A stretch of 64,000 nucleotides of DNA from Acinetobacter haemolyticus (GCF_900406815.1 NZ_OVCN01000011.1:1-64000), one strand, 5' to 3'. Shown: positions 18,900 through 28,687, counted from the stretch's first letter. A program made the numbers and translations. Notes: a model not told the origin generated them from the sequence alone.

Positions 18900-20320
18900 T
18901 GATTAAGAAATTTTTACTGCTCTTTCTAAGTTGTTTTTTTATCGTCAGCTTTGTCGTAATTTATTTCTGGCGCGACACACAATTTCAACCTGACGCTAAC
19001 GATCTGCTTCGGTATTTTGTCTTTTTACCTTTGTTAATTAGCACCGTACTCATTTCACCATGGTTGATTTATCAGCTATATCAGAAGCACAAAGAAAAAA
19101 AGCAACAAGCGTTGGCTGCCGAACAAAGTGAAGAGAGTGAGTTGATTGAATCAACACATCAATCTGAAAGTACGTGGTTGACCCTGAATCTTTATGCGGC
19201 TGGGGCTTATAGTGCACTTGGTGAAAATGATGCCATTCTTGATGGGGTTAAATCCCTTGTGAGTCCACAGTTGGACAGTAAATTATCGAGTGCGATGGGT
19301 TTGCCTATTTTATCATATCGAATCGATGACTTAGACCAATTTGTGGGTGAAGATGTATCGGAGGAGATGCAATTTACCACGACTCAGCAGCAGAGAATTA
19401 TGGCTCTGATTCAACATCAGCTTCAAATTCACCAATCATTTTTGTCTTCTGTTGCAGATCATTTAAAACAGTCCAGCTTGTTTTATGAAAGTCAGAATTT
19501 ACATGAGTATCGTATGCATCCTGCATGGATCGATCCTACGCATTCAGAGCATGATCAGACAGAAACGAAACCCGTTGAACAGGTTTATCGTTTAGATAAG
19601 TTAAATTTGCATATTTTACTGTCTGAGGACGTGATTCATACGTGGAATGATTTAAGTAGTAATGAAATCATTCAGGCATTTTTTTATGATCTGGGTATTA
19701 TTCCCCAGAAATTCCATATCGAATATCACTTTGTCAGTGGGACATCCGTTGTACAGCAAACGGTTGAGTTATTTGAACGTATTCAGAAACAACCAAACGA
19801 ACTGAGCTTAATTATCACAGCGGATTCCGAAATCGACCAAGACATTTTGGATGAGCGACTATTAAGTAAAAAATCTTATACACCTGCTGAGTTTGTGAGT
19901 AGTTGTTGTGTTGCACATCCCGCCGTACACATCGAGCATTTGCAACCTTTAAAAACATTAAAGCTTGTATTAAATCAAAATAATTTAAATCAAATTTTTG
20001 AAGAGCTGAATATCCATGATTTACCGCAATACGACAATGAAGAGCCTTTTGTTCTGCTCCTCGAAGATGGAGAAAACGTTAAAGTGGTCAAAAAGCTTGA
20101 ACAATTTTTTGCTCAAAGTCCAATAGAGCCGCATCACTATCTTTATTGCAAACCGATGTTTGGACAAACTCAAAACCTTTCAAAAATCTTTGGATTGATG
20201 TTGGGTGCTCAGTTTCCAGATCCTCAGGTTGCCTTTATTTATGGTCAAGATTTAAAAGCATTTATTCAAACTTTTCCTGAGCTTCCGTTGGAACAGGAAA
20301 GTGTAGCACTTGCTGATTGA
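18899..20320 (+). CDS. Two-TM membrane protein between tssG and tssM, unknown role
   Basis: The product has 473 residues with two membrane helices near the N-terminus (about residues 3-22 and 38-60) and a large soluble, probably cytoplasmic domain. No nucleotide-binding or enzymatic motif stands out. It is translationally coupled to tssG and lies 28 bp before tssM, so it almost certainly acts in this T6SS, perhaps at the membrane complex or baseplate interface. I do not recognise it as one of the 13 core Tss proteins; it looks specific to this T6SS lineage. Confidence 0.75.
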   Translation: MIKKFLLLFLSCFFIVSFVVIYFWRDTQFQPDANDLLRYFVFLPLLISTVLISPWLIYQLYQKHKEKKQQALAAEQSEESELIESTHQSESTWLTLNLYAAGAYSALGENDAILDGVKSLVSPQLDSKLSSAMGLPILSYRIDDLDQFVGEDVSEEMQFTTTQQQRIMALIQHQLQIHQSFLSSVADHLKQSSLFYESQNLHEYRMHPAWIDPTHSEHDQTETKPVEQVYRLDKLNLHILLSEDVIHTWNDLSSNEIIQAFFYDLGIIPQKFHIEYHFVSGTSVVQQTVELFERIQKQPNELSLIITADSEIDQDILDERLLSKKSYTPAEFVSSCCVAHPAVHIEHLQPLKTLKLVLNQNNLNQIFEELNIHDLPQYDNEEPFVLLLEDGENVKVVKKLEQFFAQSPIEPHHYLYCKPMFGQTQNLSKIFGLMLGAQFPDPQVAFIYGQDLKAFIQTFPELPLEQESVALAD

Positions 20321-20348
20321 TTAACTTTTTTAAGAATTCGAGAACTCA

Positions 20349-23300
20349 ATGTACATTATTTTAGGTTATCTGTGGCAGTACATCACCAATCCTAAAGCAA
20401 TCATTGCCTTGTCCTTGCTTGTTGCTCTGATTTCGTCATATTCAGTTATTCCTCGACACATTTTTTTCGCCTTGGTTGCAGCTTATGTGCTTGGTTTAAT
20501 TATCTATGGCATTTATTGGTTAATCCAGAGAAGACGCCATGCTGCACAGGGTGAAGAACTAGCCAATGCCATTGAGCAAAATACGGGTGCTGAGCAAGCT
20601 CAACAAAAAGATAAAGCTGAGCTGCAATTAATTCAGCAGCAAATGAAAGAATCAATTCAATTGATTCGCAAATCAAAGCTTGGTGATAAAAAGGGCAATG
20701 CTGCGCTGTATGAATTGCCATGGTATATGGTTATTGGTAATCCAGCAGCGGGGAAAAGTTCTGCGATTTATAATTCTGGCTTGAAGTTCCCTTTTGAAGA
20801 AACGCATCAGAAAATGGTGTCTGCGGGCTTAAGCGGTACACGTAACTGTGATTGGTTCTTCTCAACTGAAGGGATTTTGTTAGATACGGCTGGACGTTAT
20901 TCGGTTTATTCAGAAGATCATTCTGAATGGTTGGGTTTTCTTAATATTTTAAAGAAAAATCGTTCCAAAGCCCCGATTAATGGCTTGATTGTTATTGTCA
21001 GTATTGCCGAGTTGGTCAGCCAAAGCCCAGAAAATTCATTAAAATTAGCCAAAAATCTACGTGCACGTATTCAAGATTTAACGGAAAAACTTGAGGTTGT
21101 GGTACCCGTTTATTTGGTCTTCTCCAAAATGGACTTGATCGCAGGTTTTACTGAGTTTTTCGATTGCTATGAGTCACAAGAATATAATCAAGCTTGGGGA
21201 GCAACGTTACCTTATGATCAAAGTTCATCACATAACGCCGTAGAATTATTTGAAAAACATTACAGCATTTTGTATGACGGTCTAAAAAGTGTCAGTACAA
21301 CCCATTTAAGTCGTCGTCACTCTCAAAATATTTCACCAAGTGTCATGACTTTCCCGTTAGAGTTTAAGACATTAAAGCCTGCATTGAAGAGTTTCATCAG
21401 CACTTTATTTGAAGAAAATCCTTACCAGTTTCAACCGGTATTCCGTGGTTTCTATTTTACCAGTGCTTTACAAGAAGGCGTAATTGAAAGCCCGATGACG
21501 GAAAATATTGCCCAAGAGTTTCAATTGGAGCAAATTCCAAATAGCAACCAAGAAGGGGCATCACATTCCGTTGCACCAAATCATGGTTATTTCCTGCAAG
21601 GGCTTTTTTCTAATGTCATTCTGCGTGACAAAGATCTAGTCAAGCAACATATCAATCCTGCAAAAAAGCGCCAGCGTTATATTGCGTTTATTGGGGCTTT
21701 GGTCGGGGTTTCTTTAGTACTAGGTGTTTGGGTTTGGTCATATCGAAATAACCAGCAATTAATTGCAGATGTTCAAGCCGATTTAGATAAAGTTGTACAT
21801 TTAGAAAAAACATCGGGGCAACAATTATCGACCCAGCTAGAAGCATTGTTGATTTTACAAGAACGTTTACAGCAGTTGGATGAATTTGATGATAATCGTC
21901 CACTCAAATTTAGTTTTGGTCTGTATCAAGGCAATCAGCTTCGTGAAAGCTTAAAAACTGAATATTTAAAGGGTATTAAGCAGATTGTATTGACGCCAAC
22001 ACAACAGAATATTGCTCAATATTTGCAACGCGTGAAAAGTAATGAAGCAACTTTAAAAGAAAATCACGTCAATGTTGAAATTAAACAAGTCGCAAGAACT
22101 CAACAATACTTAGAGCCATCGGATAGTAATCCGCAAGATGCTTATAACGCCCTGAAAGCGTATTTGATGATGAGTAATCCAGAGTATATGGATAGTAGTC
22201 ATCTAAGTGATCAGGTTTCACGTTTCTGGAGATCTTGGTTAGATGCCAATCGTGGACAGATGCCACGTGGTGAGATGATTCAAGAAGCGGAAAAAATTCT
22301 TTCCTATGCGATGACTTTAGCGAATCAAAGTGGTTTCCCGGTATTGGAAACGGATGCTCAAGTTGTTGATCAGACACGTCAAGTTCTATTGTCTGTGATT
22401 CGTGGTATGCCAGCACGTGATCGTGTTTACAATGAAATCAAAATGCGCGCAGCGGTTCGTTATCCTGCTGTTACTGTTGGGCAAATTGTTGGTGAGCAAA
22501 ATCGAAATATCGTTTTAGGCAGTTATGCATTACCGGGTGTATTCACGCAAAAAGCTTGGGATGAGTATGTTGAGCATGCGATTGATGATGCAGCAAATAA
22601 ACCAACGGATAGTAAAGATTGGGTGTTAAATAGTCGCCAATCGGATGACTTAACTTTTTCTGGTAGCCCAGAGCAAATCCGTAAACAATTGGTTGCCTTG
22701 TATAAGCAAGAATATGTCACGGAATGGAAAAAATTCCTGAATGGGATTTACTACGCCAAAGCTGATAAATTTGACCAACAAGTGAAACATATTGATGTAC
22801 TGGGTGAGCCACAAAATTCGCCGATTCGTGTTTTATTACAACGTATTGCGGTCGAAACCAACTGGGATAATCCAATTGTGCAAGCGGAACTTGCCATTCC
22901 AGAAAAAGGTTTCATTGCTTGGTTTAAGCGCAAAGTTTTGAAGAGTTCAGACGATCAACGCACGATTCAAGCCATGAATAATGCACAAGGTGCAATCTCT
23001 CAAGAGTACCAAATGTTCTATCAATTGGTACGCAAGCGCGATGATCTACAAAACAAATCGTTGTTTGATGAGTATATGAACAATCTTGCACAGGTGCGTA
23101 GTAAGTTTAACGACCTAAAAACAGCTGGGGAAATTGGCCCAAGTGCTATGGCATTGGTAAAACAAACCATTTCTGATCAAACATCTGTATTTAATATTAC
23201 GCAGAAATATGTTGATGAGAAAATGATGGTTGGCATGAAAGAAGCCGATCAACAAGTGGCGCAGAAATTATTGTTGAGTCCGTTGACGCAGGCCTTCTCG

Positions 23301-24149
23301 AGTCTGATTTTGCCAACGCAAGATGAGTTAAATAAATTATGGGGAATCCAAGCTTATCAGCCATTCCAAGCGAATCTTAGCCAGAAGTATCCATTCAATA
23401 GCAGTGTGACCTTACAAGCCACCAGTAATGAAATTGGTCAGATTTTTGGTGAAACAGGAAGTATTTCTCGCTTTGTCAAAGAGGCTTTAGATCCATTTGT
23501 GATTCGTCGTGGTTATGTTTTGACGTCTAAGACTTGGAAAGATTTAGGCATTAGTTTAAATCCACAGTTTGTGATGGCATTTCAACAGTACGTTGCCCCG
23601 ATTAATGGGATGGCAACAGGCAGCTTAGATCAGCCTGCGGCTGCGCCAGCATCAAATCAATCTAACTTCCAGTTTTATCCATTACAAAACCCTCAGTTCT
23701 TGTCATATACCATTGATATTGATGGACAACGTATGGTCTATGAAAACGGAATCCAGCAGTGGGTGAACTTTGTGTGGCCGAATAAAGGGGCGATACCGGG
23801 TGCACGAATTACGGCGGTTGATTTAGAAGGACAAACGCACACTATTTTTGATGAGCCTGGTGAATATGGTATTAACCGTTTAATCGATGCTGCACAGCGT
23901 AAAGAACAAAATGGTAGCTTCGAAATGGTTTGGAAGAGCAAAGCTGATCCATCATTGTCCTTAAAAGTGAACTTTAGATTAATTAGCGGCAATAGCTCAG
24001 GCAATATTGGTTCAAGTCGAGGCTACGCGGGTCTACAACTGGTCGATAAGGTTGTGACTGAAAAAGCGGTTCGCGTTGTTTCAGCTCAAGCCACACCGAC
24101 CAATACACAACCAACAGCAACTCCGCCATCTCAAGGAGTCGCACGTTGA
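20349..24149 (+). CDS. tssM: T6SS membrane complex protein TssM (IcmF family)
   Basis: This 1266-residue protein has two N-terminal membrane helices (about residues 15-33 and 38-58) and a cytoplasmic NTPase-like domain with Walker A GNPAAGKSS at residues 130-138 and a LLDTAGRY motif. A third helix lies near residues 445-467, followed by a large periplasmic region ending in the IcmF C-terminal domain. TssM spans the inner membrane and contacts TssL and the outer-membrane side of the channel. An intact Walker A is present, unlike in some homologues. No tssJ lipoprotein gene is seen in the cluster. Confidence 0.95.
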   Translation: MYIILGYLWQYITNPKAIIALSLLVALISSYSVIPRHIFFALVAAYVLGLIIYGIYWLIQRRRHAAQGEELANAIEQNTGAEQAQQKDKAELQLIQQQMKESIQLIRKSKLGDKKGNAALYELPWYMVIGNPAAGKSSAIYNSGLKFPFEETHQKMVSAGLSGTRNCDWFFSTEGILLDTAGRYSVYSEDHSEWLGFLNILKKNRSKAPINGLIVIVSIAELVSQSPENSLKLAKNLRARIQDLTEKLEVVVPVYLVFSKMDLIAGFTEFFDCYESQEYNQAWGATLPYDQSSSHNAVELFEKHYSILYDGLKSVSTTHLSRRHSQNISPSVMTFPLEFKTLKPALKSFISTLFEENPYQFQPVFRGFYFTSALQEGVIESPMTENIAQEFQLEQIPNSNQEGASHSVAPNHGYFLQGLFSNVILRDKDLVKQHINPAKKRQRYIAFIGALVGVSLVLGVWVWSYRNNQQLIADVQADLDKVVHLEKTSGQQLSTQLEALLILQERLQQLDEFDDNRPLKFSFGLYQGNQLRESLKTEYLKGIKQIVLTPTQQNIAQYLQRVKSNEATLKENHVNVEIKQVARTQQYLEPSDSNPQDAYNALKAYLMMSNPEYMDSSHLSDQVSRFWRSWLDANRGQMPRGEMIQEAEKILSYAMTLANQSGFPVLETDAQVVDQTRQVLLSVIRGMPARDRVYNEIKMRAAVRYPAVTVGQIVGEQNRNIVLGSYALPGVFTQKAWDEYVEHAIDDAANKPTDSKDWVLNSRQSDDLTFSGSPEQIRKQLVALYKQEYVTEWKKFLNGIYYAKADKFDQQVKHIDVLGEPQNSPIRVLLQRIAVETNWDNPIVQAELAIPEKGFIAWFKRKVLKSSDDQRTIQAMNNAQGAISQEYQMFYQLVRKRDDLQNKSLFDEYMNNLAQVRSKFNDLKTAGEIGPSAMALVKQTISDQTSVFNITQKYVDEKMMVGMKEADQQVAQKLLLSPLTQAFSSLILPTQDELNKLWGIQAYQPFQANLSQKYPFNSSVTLQATSNEIGQIFGETGSISRFVKEALDPFVIRRGYVLTSKTWKDLGISLNPQFVMAFQQYVAPINGMATGSLDQPAAAPASNQSNFQFYPLQNPQFLSYTIDIDGQRMVYENGIQQWVNFVWPNKGAIPGARITAVDLEGQTHTIFDEPGEYGINRLIDAAQRKEQNGSFEMVWKSKADPSLSLKVNFRLISGNSSGNIGSSRGYAGLQLVDKVVTEKAVRVVSAQATPTNTQPTATPPSQGVAR

Positions 24150-24186
24150 TGATTAGGAAGATCTTGCAAGACCTGAGGGAGGGCGT

Positions 24187-25146
24187 ATGCAACATGTAAG
24201 AACAACACCGTTGTATTATGGAAAAACGCCAGCCCGAGGGGATTTTATTAAATCTAAAGGGCAATATGCTTTAATCCAAGTGCTGGATCAGTGGATTACC
24301 GAGGCCTTAGAACATGCCATGTTATCGCCTGACTTTAAGCAACGTTATGAAGCTCTTCCTGCACTCGATTTCTTTATTGGCAATCCTTCAGAATCGATGT
24401 TTTTGGCTGCAAATTTGATTGCGAGTCAAGATAGCTCTGGTCGTCCATTTCCCATGGTGTTGAGCCAACTTTTAGAAGTTGAGCAGCCTTATCAAAATTT
24501 ATTGCTTGCGCCGTATTACTATAAGTCAGTATTGGTCGATTTATTTCAACGTAATCGTGTCTTACGTAGTATCCGTGATACCACGATTATGTTGGATAAA
24601 CTGAATAATTTGCCTAATACCGTACAGTTATTTACTGCATCTGAATGTAACGCCTTTTATGAAAATCATACGCTGCATTCTTTTGCGCAGTTGATGAAAA
24701 TTAGCGTTTATAAGCTCGCACAAAGTATGATTGGCTTAGGGCTTTTATTACAGCCAATTTTAAAAAATGGTACCAGTCGATTAAATAAAGTACTTATTTT
24801 GCCGATCAATAATCATATGTATTGTTATGAAATTGCTGCATTTTGGGTAGGTATGATTGGCCGATTCTTGCAGAAAAGTAATACAGAACTTTTGATTGGT
24901 ATTTTGCATCGTGAAGAGCCGATCTTATTTATAGGCTTTCAAGGTGCAGATATCATGGCTTTAAGTGATCTGTTCACCCAAAACATGCAGAGTGAACATT
25001 GGGTTTCTCTTATTCAAGCAGAATGGATCGATGCCTATCTTGAGCAAAATGCGGGTCTTGCAACTTTGGAGCAATCTCTTTGTCAACGTCAGCTCAGTCT
25101 GAACCAAGGTTTAAAACTTTTCCGACAAACTTTTTTAGATGAATAA
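24187..25146 (+). CDS. tagF: T6SS-associated regulator TagF
   Basis: This 319-residue protein belongs to the TagF/ImpM family. The N-terminal [16 protein letters not shown] and the [20 protein letters not shown] stretches are family features. In Pseudomonas, TagF-type proteins repress T6SS assembly after translation; what it does in this lineage is less clear. It starts 38 bp after tssM and ends 3 bp before the next gene. Confidence 0.88.
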   Translation: MQHVRTTPLYYGKTPARGDFIKSKGQYALIQVLDQWITEALEHAMLSPDFKQRYEALPALDFFIGNPSESMFLAANLIASQDSSGRPFPMVLSQLLEVEQPYQNLLLAPYYYKSVLVDLFQRNRVLRSIRDTTIMLDKLNNLPNTVQLFTASECNAFYENHTLHSFAQLMKISVYKLAQSMIGLGLLLQPILKNGTSRLNKVLILPINNHMYCYEIAAFWVGMIGRFLQKSNTELLIGILHREEPILFIGFQGADIMALSDLFTQNMQSEHWVSLIQAEWIDAYLEQNAGLATLEQSLCQRQLSLNQGLKLFRQTFLDE

Positions 25147-25148
25147 AT

Positions 25149-25916
25149 ATGAGAAATAACCGTAAAGTTCTATTAAGTACGTTCATCATGGCTTGTTGTG
25201 GTTTGGTGCAGAGCCATACGGTACTGGCTGCGCCGATTGTTGTTGAAGGTGTAGTTCCCAACGAATCCAGTAAACAAGCGATATTAGTCAAAATGCAGTC
25301 TGTATATGGTGCAGATCAAGTTGTAGACAAGATACAGGTTCGTCCTGTTTCTGCTCCGAATGGTTGGAGTGATTCTGTGACCCGTGTTATTACACCTGAT
25401 CTTAAGAAAGTGAAGCAGGGACAATTGAGGGTTCGAGGCACGCAGATTGAACTTACAGGGAAAATGAGTAATCCAAATGAAATTCAGCCAACTGCTTCGA
25501 ATTTTCAGTCTTTGGTTCAGCAACCATATCGTTTCAATGCTCAGCTTTCGGTCAATCTAGCTGAGCAGAAGGTGATTGATGATGCGTTAAAAGATCGCAT
25601 CATCGAATTTGAGTCTGGTAGTGCGATTTTGACTGAGACGGGTAAACGTATTTTGGATGAAATGGCAGTTGCTTTAAATAAAGTGGGTGGAAAACAAGTC
25701 AAAATCATTGGACATACAGATAGTTCAGGCGATGCCAGTCGAAATGTGATTTTGAGTAAAGAGCGTGCTGTCGCAGTGCAAGATTATTTAGTGTCTAAGA
25801 ATATTGCAACGGAACGATTGAGTACAGAAGGTAAAGGTTCGAGTGAACCGATCGCTGACAATACGACTGCGGATGGTCGTCGTAAAAATCGTCGTATCGA
25901 GTTTGAAGTTCTTTAA
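25149..25916 (+). CDS. tagN: OmpA-domain peptidoglycan-binding T6SS protein (TagN-like)
   Basis: This 255-residue protein has a signal peptide (cleavage near residue 29) and a C-terminal OmpA domain at about residues 150-255. IIGHTDSSGDASRNVILSKE and GRRKNRRIEFE match the peptidoglycan-binding signature. It probably anchors the T6SS envelope complex to the cell wall, a job done elsewhere by an OmpA extension on TssL that is missing here. The tagN symbol follows use for Acinetobacter clusters and is less certain than the domain call. Confidence 0.8.
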   Translation: MRNNRKVLLSTFIMACCGLVQSHTVLAAPIVVEGVVPNESSKQAILVKMQSVYGADQVVDKIQVRPVSAPNGWSDSVTRVITPDLKKVKQGQLRVRGTQIELTGKMSNPNEIQPTASNFQSLVQQPYRFNAQLSVNLAEQKVIDDALKDRIIEFESGSAILTETGKRILDEMAVALNKVGGKQVKIIGHTDSSGDASRNVILSKERAVAVQDYLVSKNIATERLSTEGKGSSEPIADNTTADGRRKNRRIEFEVL

Positions 25917-25946
25917 TTTGTTTAAGAATATAAGAGGGATGTGATT

Positions 25947-26210
25947 ATGGGAACACCCTATATCGTGCTAGGTTGCCCAACCACGGGTGGCGGGAAAGTG
26001 ATCACGGGTAATAGTAGTTTCTTGATCGAAGGTATTGCGATTGCATGTGTTGGAGATAAGGCCACTTGTCCAAAGCATCAGACTGTTGCAACGATTATAA
26101 GTGGCGACCCTTGTATGTTGGTAATGGGTAAAGCCGCGGCAAGAGTGAATGATAGTTTGTCGTGTGGATGTAAACTGTTGCCAAAACAAAATTTAGCTGT
26201 AAAGGGTTAG
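25947..26210 (+). CDS. PAAR-domain T6SS spike-tip protein
   Basis: This 87-residue protein consists of a single PAAR domain, with PTTGGGKVITG near the N-terminus and the Cys/His residues CPKHQ and CGCK that may hold the metal at the tip. It has no C-terminal toxin extension, so it is a plain tip protein sharpening a VgrG spike encoded elsewhere. GAGGG lies eight bases before the ATG at 25947, which rules out the GTG at 25941. It is the last T6SS gene in the cluster. Confidence 0.88.
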   Translation: MGTPYIVLGCPTTGGGKVITGNSSFLIEGIAIACVGDKATCPKHQTVATIISGDPCMLVMGKAAARVNDSLSCGCKLLPKQNLAVKG

Positions 26211-26289
26211 TATTATTTTGAGAGCTCCTTTATGGAGATTCAAATACAGAAAACTAGCTAATTTTTGCTTTTGGTGTATCTTTACTAGG

Positions 26290-26312
26290 CGATATGTTTT
26301 AAAAATATATCG
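26290..26312. promoter_or_regulatory. Palindrome before modA, possible ModE-like site
   Basis: Arms CGATAT and ATATCG are separated by 11 bp of A/T-rich sequence, ending 18 bp before the modA start. ModE sites in enterobacteria have similar spaced CGnTAT/ATAnCG arms. No modE gene is in the window, so this is a tentative call. Confidence 0.35.
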
Positions 26313-26330
26313 AAACTAAGGAAGATAAGA

Positions 26331-27101
26331 ATGCGGGTGAAGATCAAAGCAATATGCATAGCTGTAGTGTTGGCAAGTGGTGGGGTGTTTACTCCACAAG
26401 TTTTTGCCAAGAGTACCGTGACTGTATACGCTGCTGCCAGTTTGACTGATGTGATCAATGAATTAACCCAAGATTATCAAAAAAATAATAATGTCAGAAT
26501 CAAGAGCTCCTATGCAGGCTCTTCAACTTTAGCTAAACAGATCGAGGCAGGGGCGCCAGCTGATATTTTTATATCAGCAGATCAAGAGTGGATGAATTAT
26601 TTACAAAATAAAAAGTGGGTCAAAATACAGGATCGTGTGAATTTACTTGAAAACCGTTTAGTGGTGATTCGCCCTAAAAATCAGTCCCTCACATTAAAAA
26701 TGGAAAAAAACTTTGATCCAACGCTAAATCACAAAGGTCGGTGGTGTACTGGAAATACTCAAAGTGTGCCCGTTGGTCGATATGCAAAACAGGCTTTAAC
26801 ATCACTCAATTGGTGGAACAAAGTTGAACCTCATCTCGTGGAAACCGAAGACGTACGTGCTGCTCTTAATTTTGTTGCGCGTGGAGAGTGTCGAGCAGGT
26901 ATTGTTTATGCAACAGATGCGGCGACGAGTCGAAATGTGATGATTGCAGGCGTATTTCCAAAAAATAGCCATACTCCTATTATTTATCCAGTAGGCTTAC
27001 TGAAAAATAATCCAGAGTCCCTGAAATTCTATCAATTTCTACGAAGTGATCATGCTGCTTTGATCTTCAGAAAATATGGTTTTAGTGTTCTTGTACCATG
27101 A
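26331..27101 (+). CDS. modA: Molybdate ABC transporter substrate-binding protein
   Basis: This 256-residue periplasmic protein has a signal peptide (cleavage after the VFA near residue 26) and a mature start TVYAAASLTDVI, the ModA hallmark whose serine binds the oxyanion. Later YAGSSTLAKQIEAGAPADIFISADQ and the VETEDVRAALNFVARGE region complete the site. It delivers molybdate or tungstate to ModB. The stop overlaps the modB start (ATGA). Confidence 0.92.
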   Translation: MRVKIKAICIAVVLASGGVFTPQVFAKSTVTVYAAASLTDVINELTQDYQKNNNVRIKSSYAGSSTLAKQIEAGAPADIFISADQEWMNYLQNKKWVKIQDRVNLLENRLVVIRPKNQSLTLKMEKNFDPTLNHKGRWCTGNTQSVPVGRYAKQALTSLNWWNKVEPHLVETEDVRAALNFVARGECRAGIVYATDAATSRNVMIAGVFPKNSHTPIIYPVGLLKNNPESLKFYQFLRSDHAALIFRKYGFSVLVP

Positions 27102-27793
27102 TGATGCTTAGTCCCGAAGAAATCGAGATTTTAAAGTTATCCTGTAAGGTGGCGGCAACTTGTCTCATCTTTAGCTTAGTCCCTGCAACCGTTATGGCGT
27201 GGGTGCTTGCCCGTAAAGAATTCTGGGGTAAGTCTTTATTAGAGACTTTGGTCTTTTTACCTTTGGTATTACCGCCTGTTGTACCAGGCTATTTGCTTTT
27301 ACAGTTGTTTGGCAATCGTGGTTTTTTGGGACAATATCTGGCACCGTTTGGAATTGAATTTGCGTTTAATTGGAAAGGGGCGGTACTTGCATCTGCGGTG
27401 ATGGGTTTTCCACTATTGGTTCAGTCGATTCGACTAGCAATTGAATTGGTTGATCAGCGTTTAGAAATGGCTGCCAAAACCTTAGGTGCTTCTTCTTTTG
27501 GTGCTTTCATGCAGGTGACTTTGCCATTGGCAAGTAGTGGAATTTTGGTGGGGAGTATTTTGTGTTTTTGTCGAAGTCTAGGTGAATTTGGGGCAACCAT
27601 TACCTTTGTGGGGAATATTGCGGGTGAAACTCGGACTTTGCCACTCGCCATGTATAGTTTGATGCAACAACCTGACACTGAAGCTGCGCTGTGGCGACTC
27701 ATTATTTTGTCATTATCGGTGGCATTTTTTGCTTTATGGTTTGCGCAATGGTTCAATCGGTATCAGAAAAATAAGCGTGGTTATTCGATATGA
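27098..27793 (+). CDS. modB: Molybdate ABC transporter permease
   Basis: This 231-residue inner-membrane permease has about five hydrophobic segments and the ABC coupling-helix motif near ELVDQRLEMAAKTLGAS, followed by LGEFGATITFVGNIAGETRTLPLA, typical of ModB. Overlapping ATGA junctions on both sides link it to modA and modC. Several ATG codons cluster at the start, so the exact initiation is uncertain by one or two codons. Confidence 0.92.
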   Translation: MMMLSPEEIEILKLSCKVAATCLIFSLVPATVMAWVLARKEFWGKSLLETLVFLPLVLPPVVPGYLLLQLFGNRGFLGQYLAPFGIEFAFNWKGAVLASAVMGFPLLVQSIRLAIELVDQRLEMAAKTLGASSFGAFMQVTLPLASSGILVGSILCFCRSLGEFGATITFVGNIAGETRTLPLAMYSLMQQPDTEAALWRLIILSLSVAFFALWFAQWFNRYQKNKRGYSI

Positions 27794-28407
27794 TCGACTG
27801 TCAGTTACATGTTCAACAGGGACAATTTGTTTTAAACCAAACTTTCCAAACTGATCAGCCTGTAATTGGTTTATTTGGTGCTTCAGGATCGGGAAAAACG
27901 ACTATTTTGCACAGTATTGCGGGATTGATTACTCCGCAAACAGGTTGGATTAAAATTCAAGATCAACTGTGGTTTGATCAATCTCAGCGAATTAACTGGA
28001 GTACCCAACAACGCCGTGTCGGTTTGGTTTTTCAGGATGCCCAGCTTTTCCCGCATAAAACGGTGATGCAGAATTTAGTGTTTGGATTTAAGCATATTCA
28101 GCCACAACAACGCCGATTCGAAGTGGAGTATATCGTAGAATTATTGAAGCTTGATCATTTACTGCATCGAATGCCGATTAAACTTTCTGGGGGGGAAAAG
28201 CAGCGCGTGGCTTTAGGCCGTGCATTGCTTTACTCGCCAAAATTGTTGTTATTGGATGAGCCTTTATCTGCCTTGGATGCAGCCCACAAAGCTGAAATTA
28301 TTCCTTTTTTTCAGCAGGTGATACAAGAGATTAAAATACCGATACTCTATGTGAGCCATGATAAATCTGAAATTGAACAACTGACTCATGAGATTTGGTA
28401 CCTATAA
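27790..28407 (+). CDS. modC: Molybdate ABC transporter ATPase, short form
   Basis: This 205-residue ATPase has Walker A GASGSGKT (about residues 30-37), Q-loop, signature LSGGEKQR, Walker B LLLLDEPL and H-loop SHD. It powers molybdate import. It ends about 14 residues after the H-loop and lacks the C-terminal TOBE/Mop molybdate-binding domain that brings typical ModC to about 350 residues. The stop overlaps the convergent regulator gene, so no lost domain remains downstream. Confidence 0.88.
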   Translation: MIDCQLHVQQGQFVLNQTFQTDQPVIGLFGASGSGKTTILHSIAGLITPQTGWIKIQDQLWFDQSQRINWSTQQRRVGLVFQDAQLFPHKTVMQNLVFGFKHIQPQQRRFEVEYIVELLKLDHLLHRMPIKLSGGEKQRVALGRALLYSPKLLLLDEPLSALDAAHKAEIIPFFQQVIQEIKIPILYVSHDKSEIEQLTHEIWYL

Positions 28408-28668
28408 ATAACGTTGCAATAACGTTAAGAATTTTTGTACTTCTTCATCATTCACCTGTTCTGGATCTTTGAATACATGTTGCTTTAAGTGCTGTTCAAT
28501 CAGTTGATTCATTAAACCATTGACGGCACCTTTAATCGCAGCAACTTGTTGTAATACCTCTATACAAGATTGTTCGGGAAGGGTTAATGACTTTTCAACC
28601 GCATTGAGCTGACCTTGAAGTCGTTTTACCCGATTCAAAATTTTTTTGTCGTGATGCAGATGCGCCAT
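28402..28668 (-). CDS. CsoR/RcnR-family metal-sensing repressor (DmeR-like)
   Basis: This 88-residue all-helical repressor (RVKRLQGQLNAVEK) has His3, Cys35, His60 and His64, the ligand set known for the Ni/Co sensor RcnR. This separates it from the formaldehyde sensor FrmR and the copper sensor CsoR. It is divergent from a CDF metal exporter, as expected for a DmeR/DmeF-type pair, and a palindrome with RcnR-like half-sites lies between the two starts. Cobalt or nickel is the likely inducer. GGAGAAAAGG precedes the start. Confidence 0.85.
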   Translation of the reverse strand: MAHLHHDKKILNRVKRLQGQLNAVEKSLTLPEQSCIEVLQQVAAIKGAVNGLMNQLIEQHLKQHVFKDPEQVNDEEVQKFLTLLQRYL

Positions 28669-28687
28669 TCCTTTTCTCCAGAAAAAT

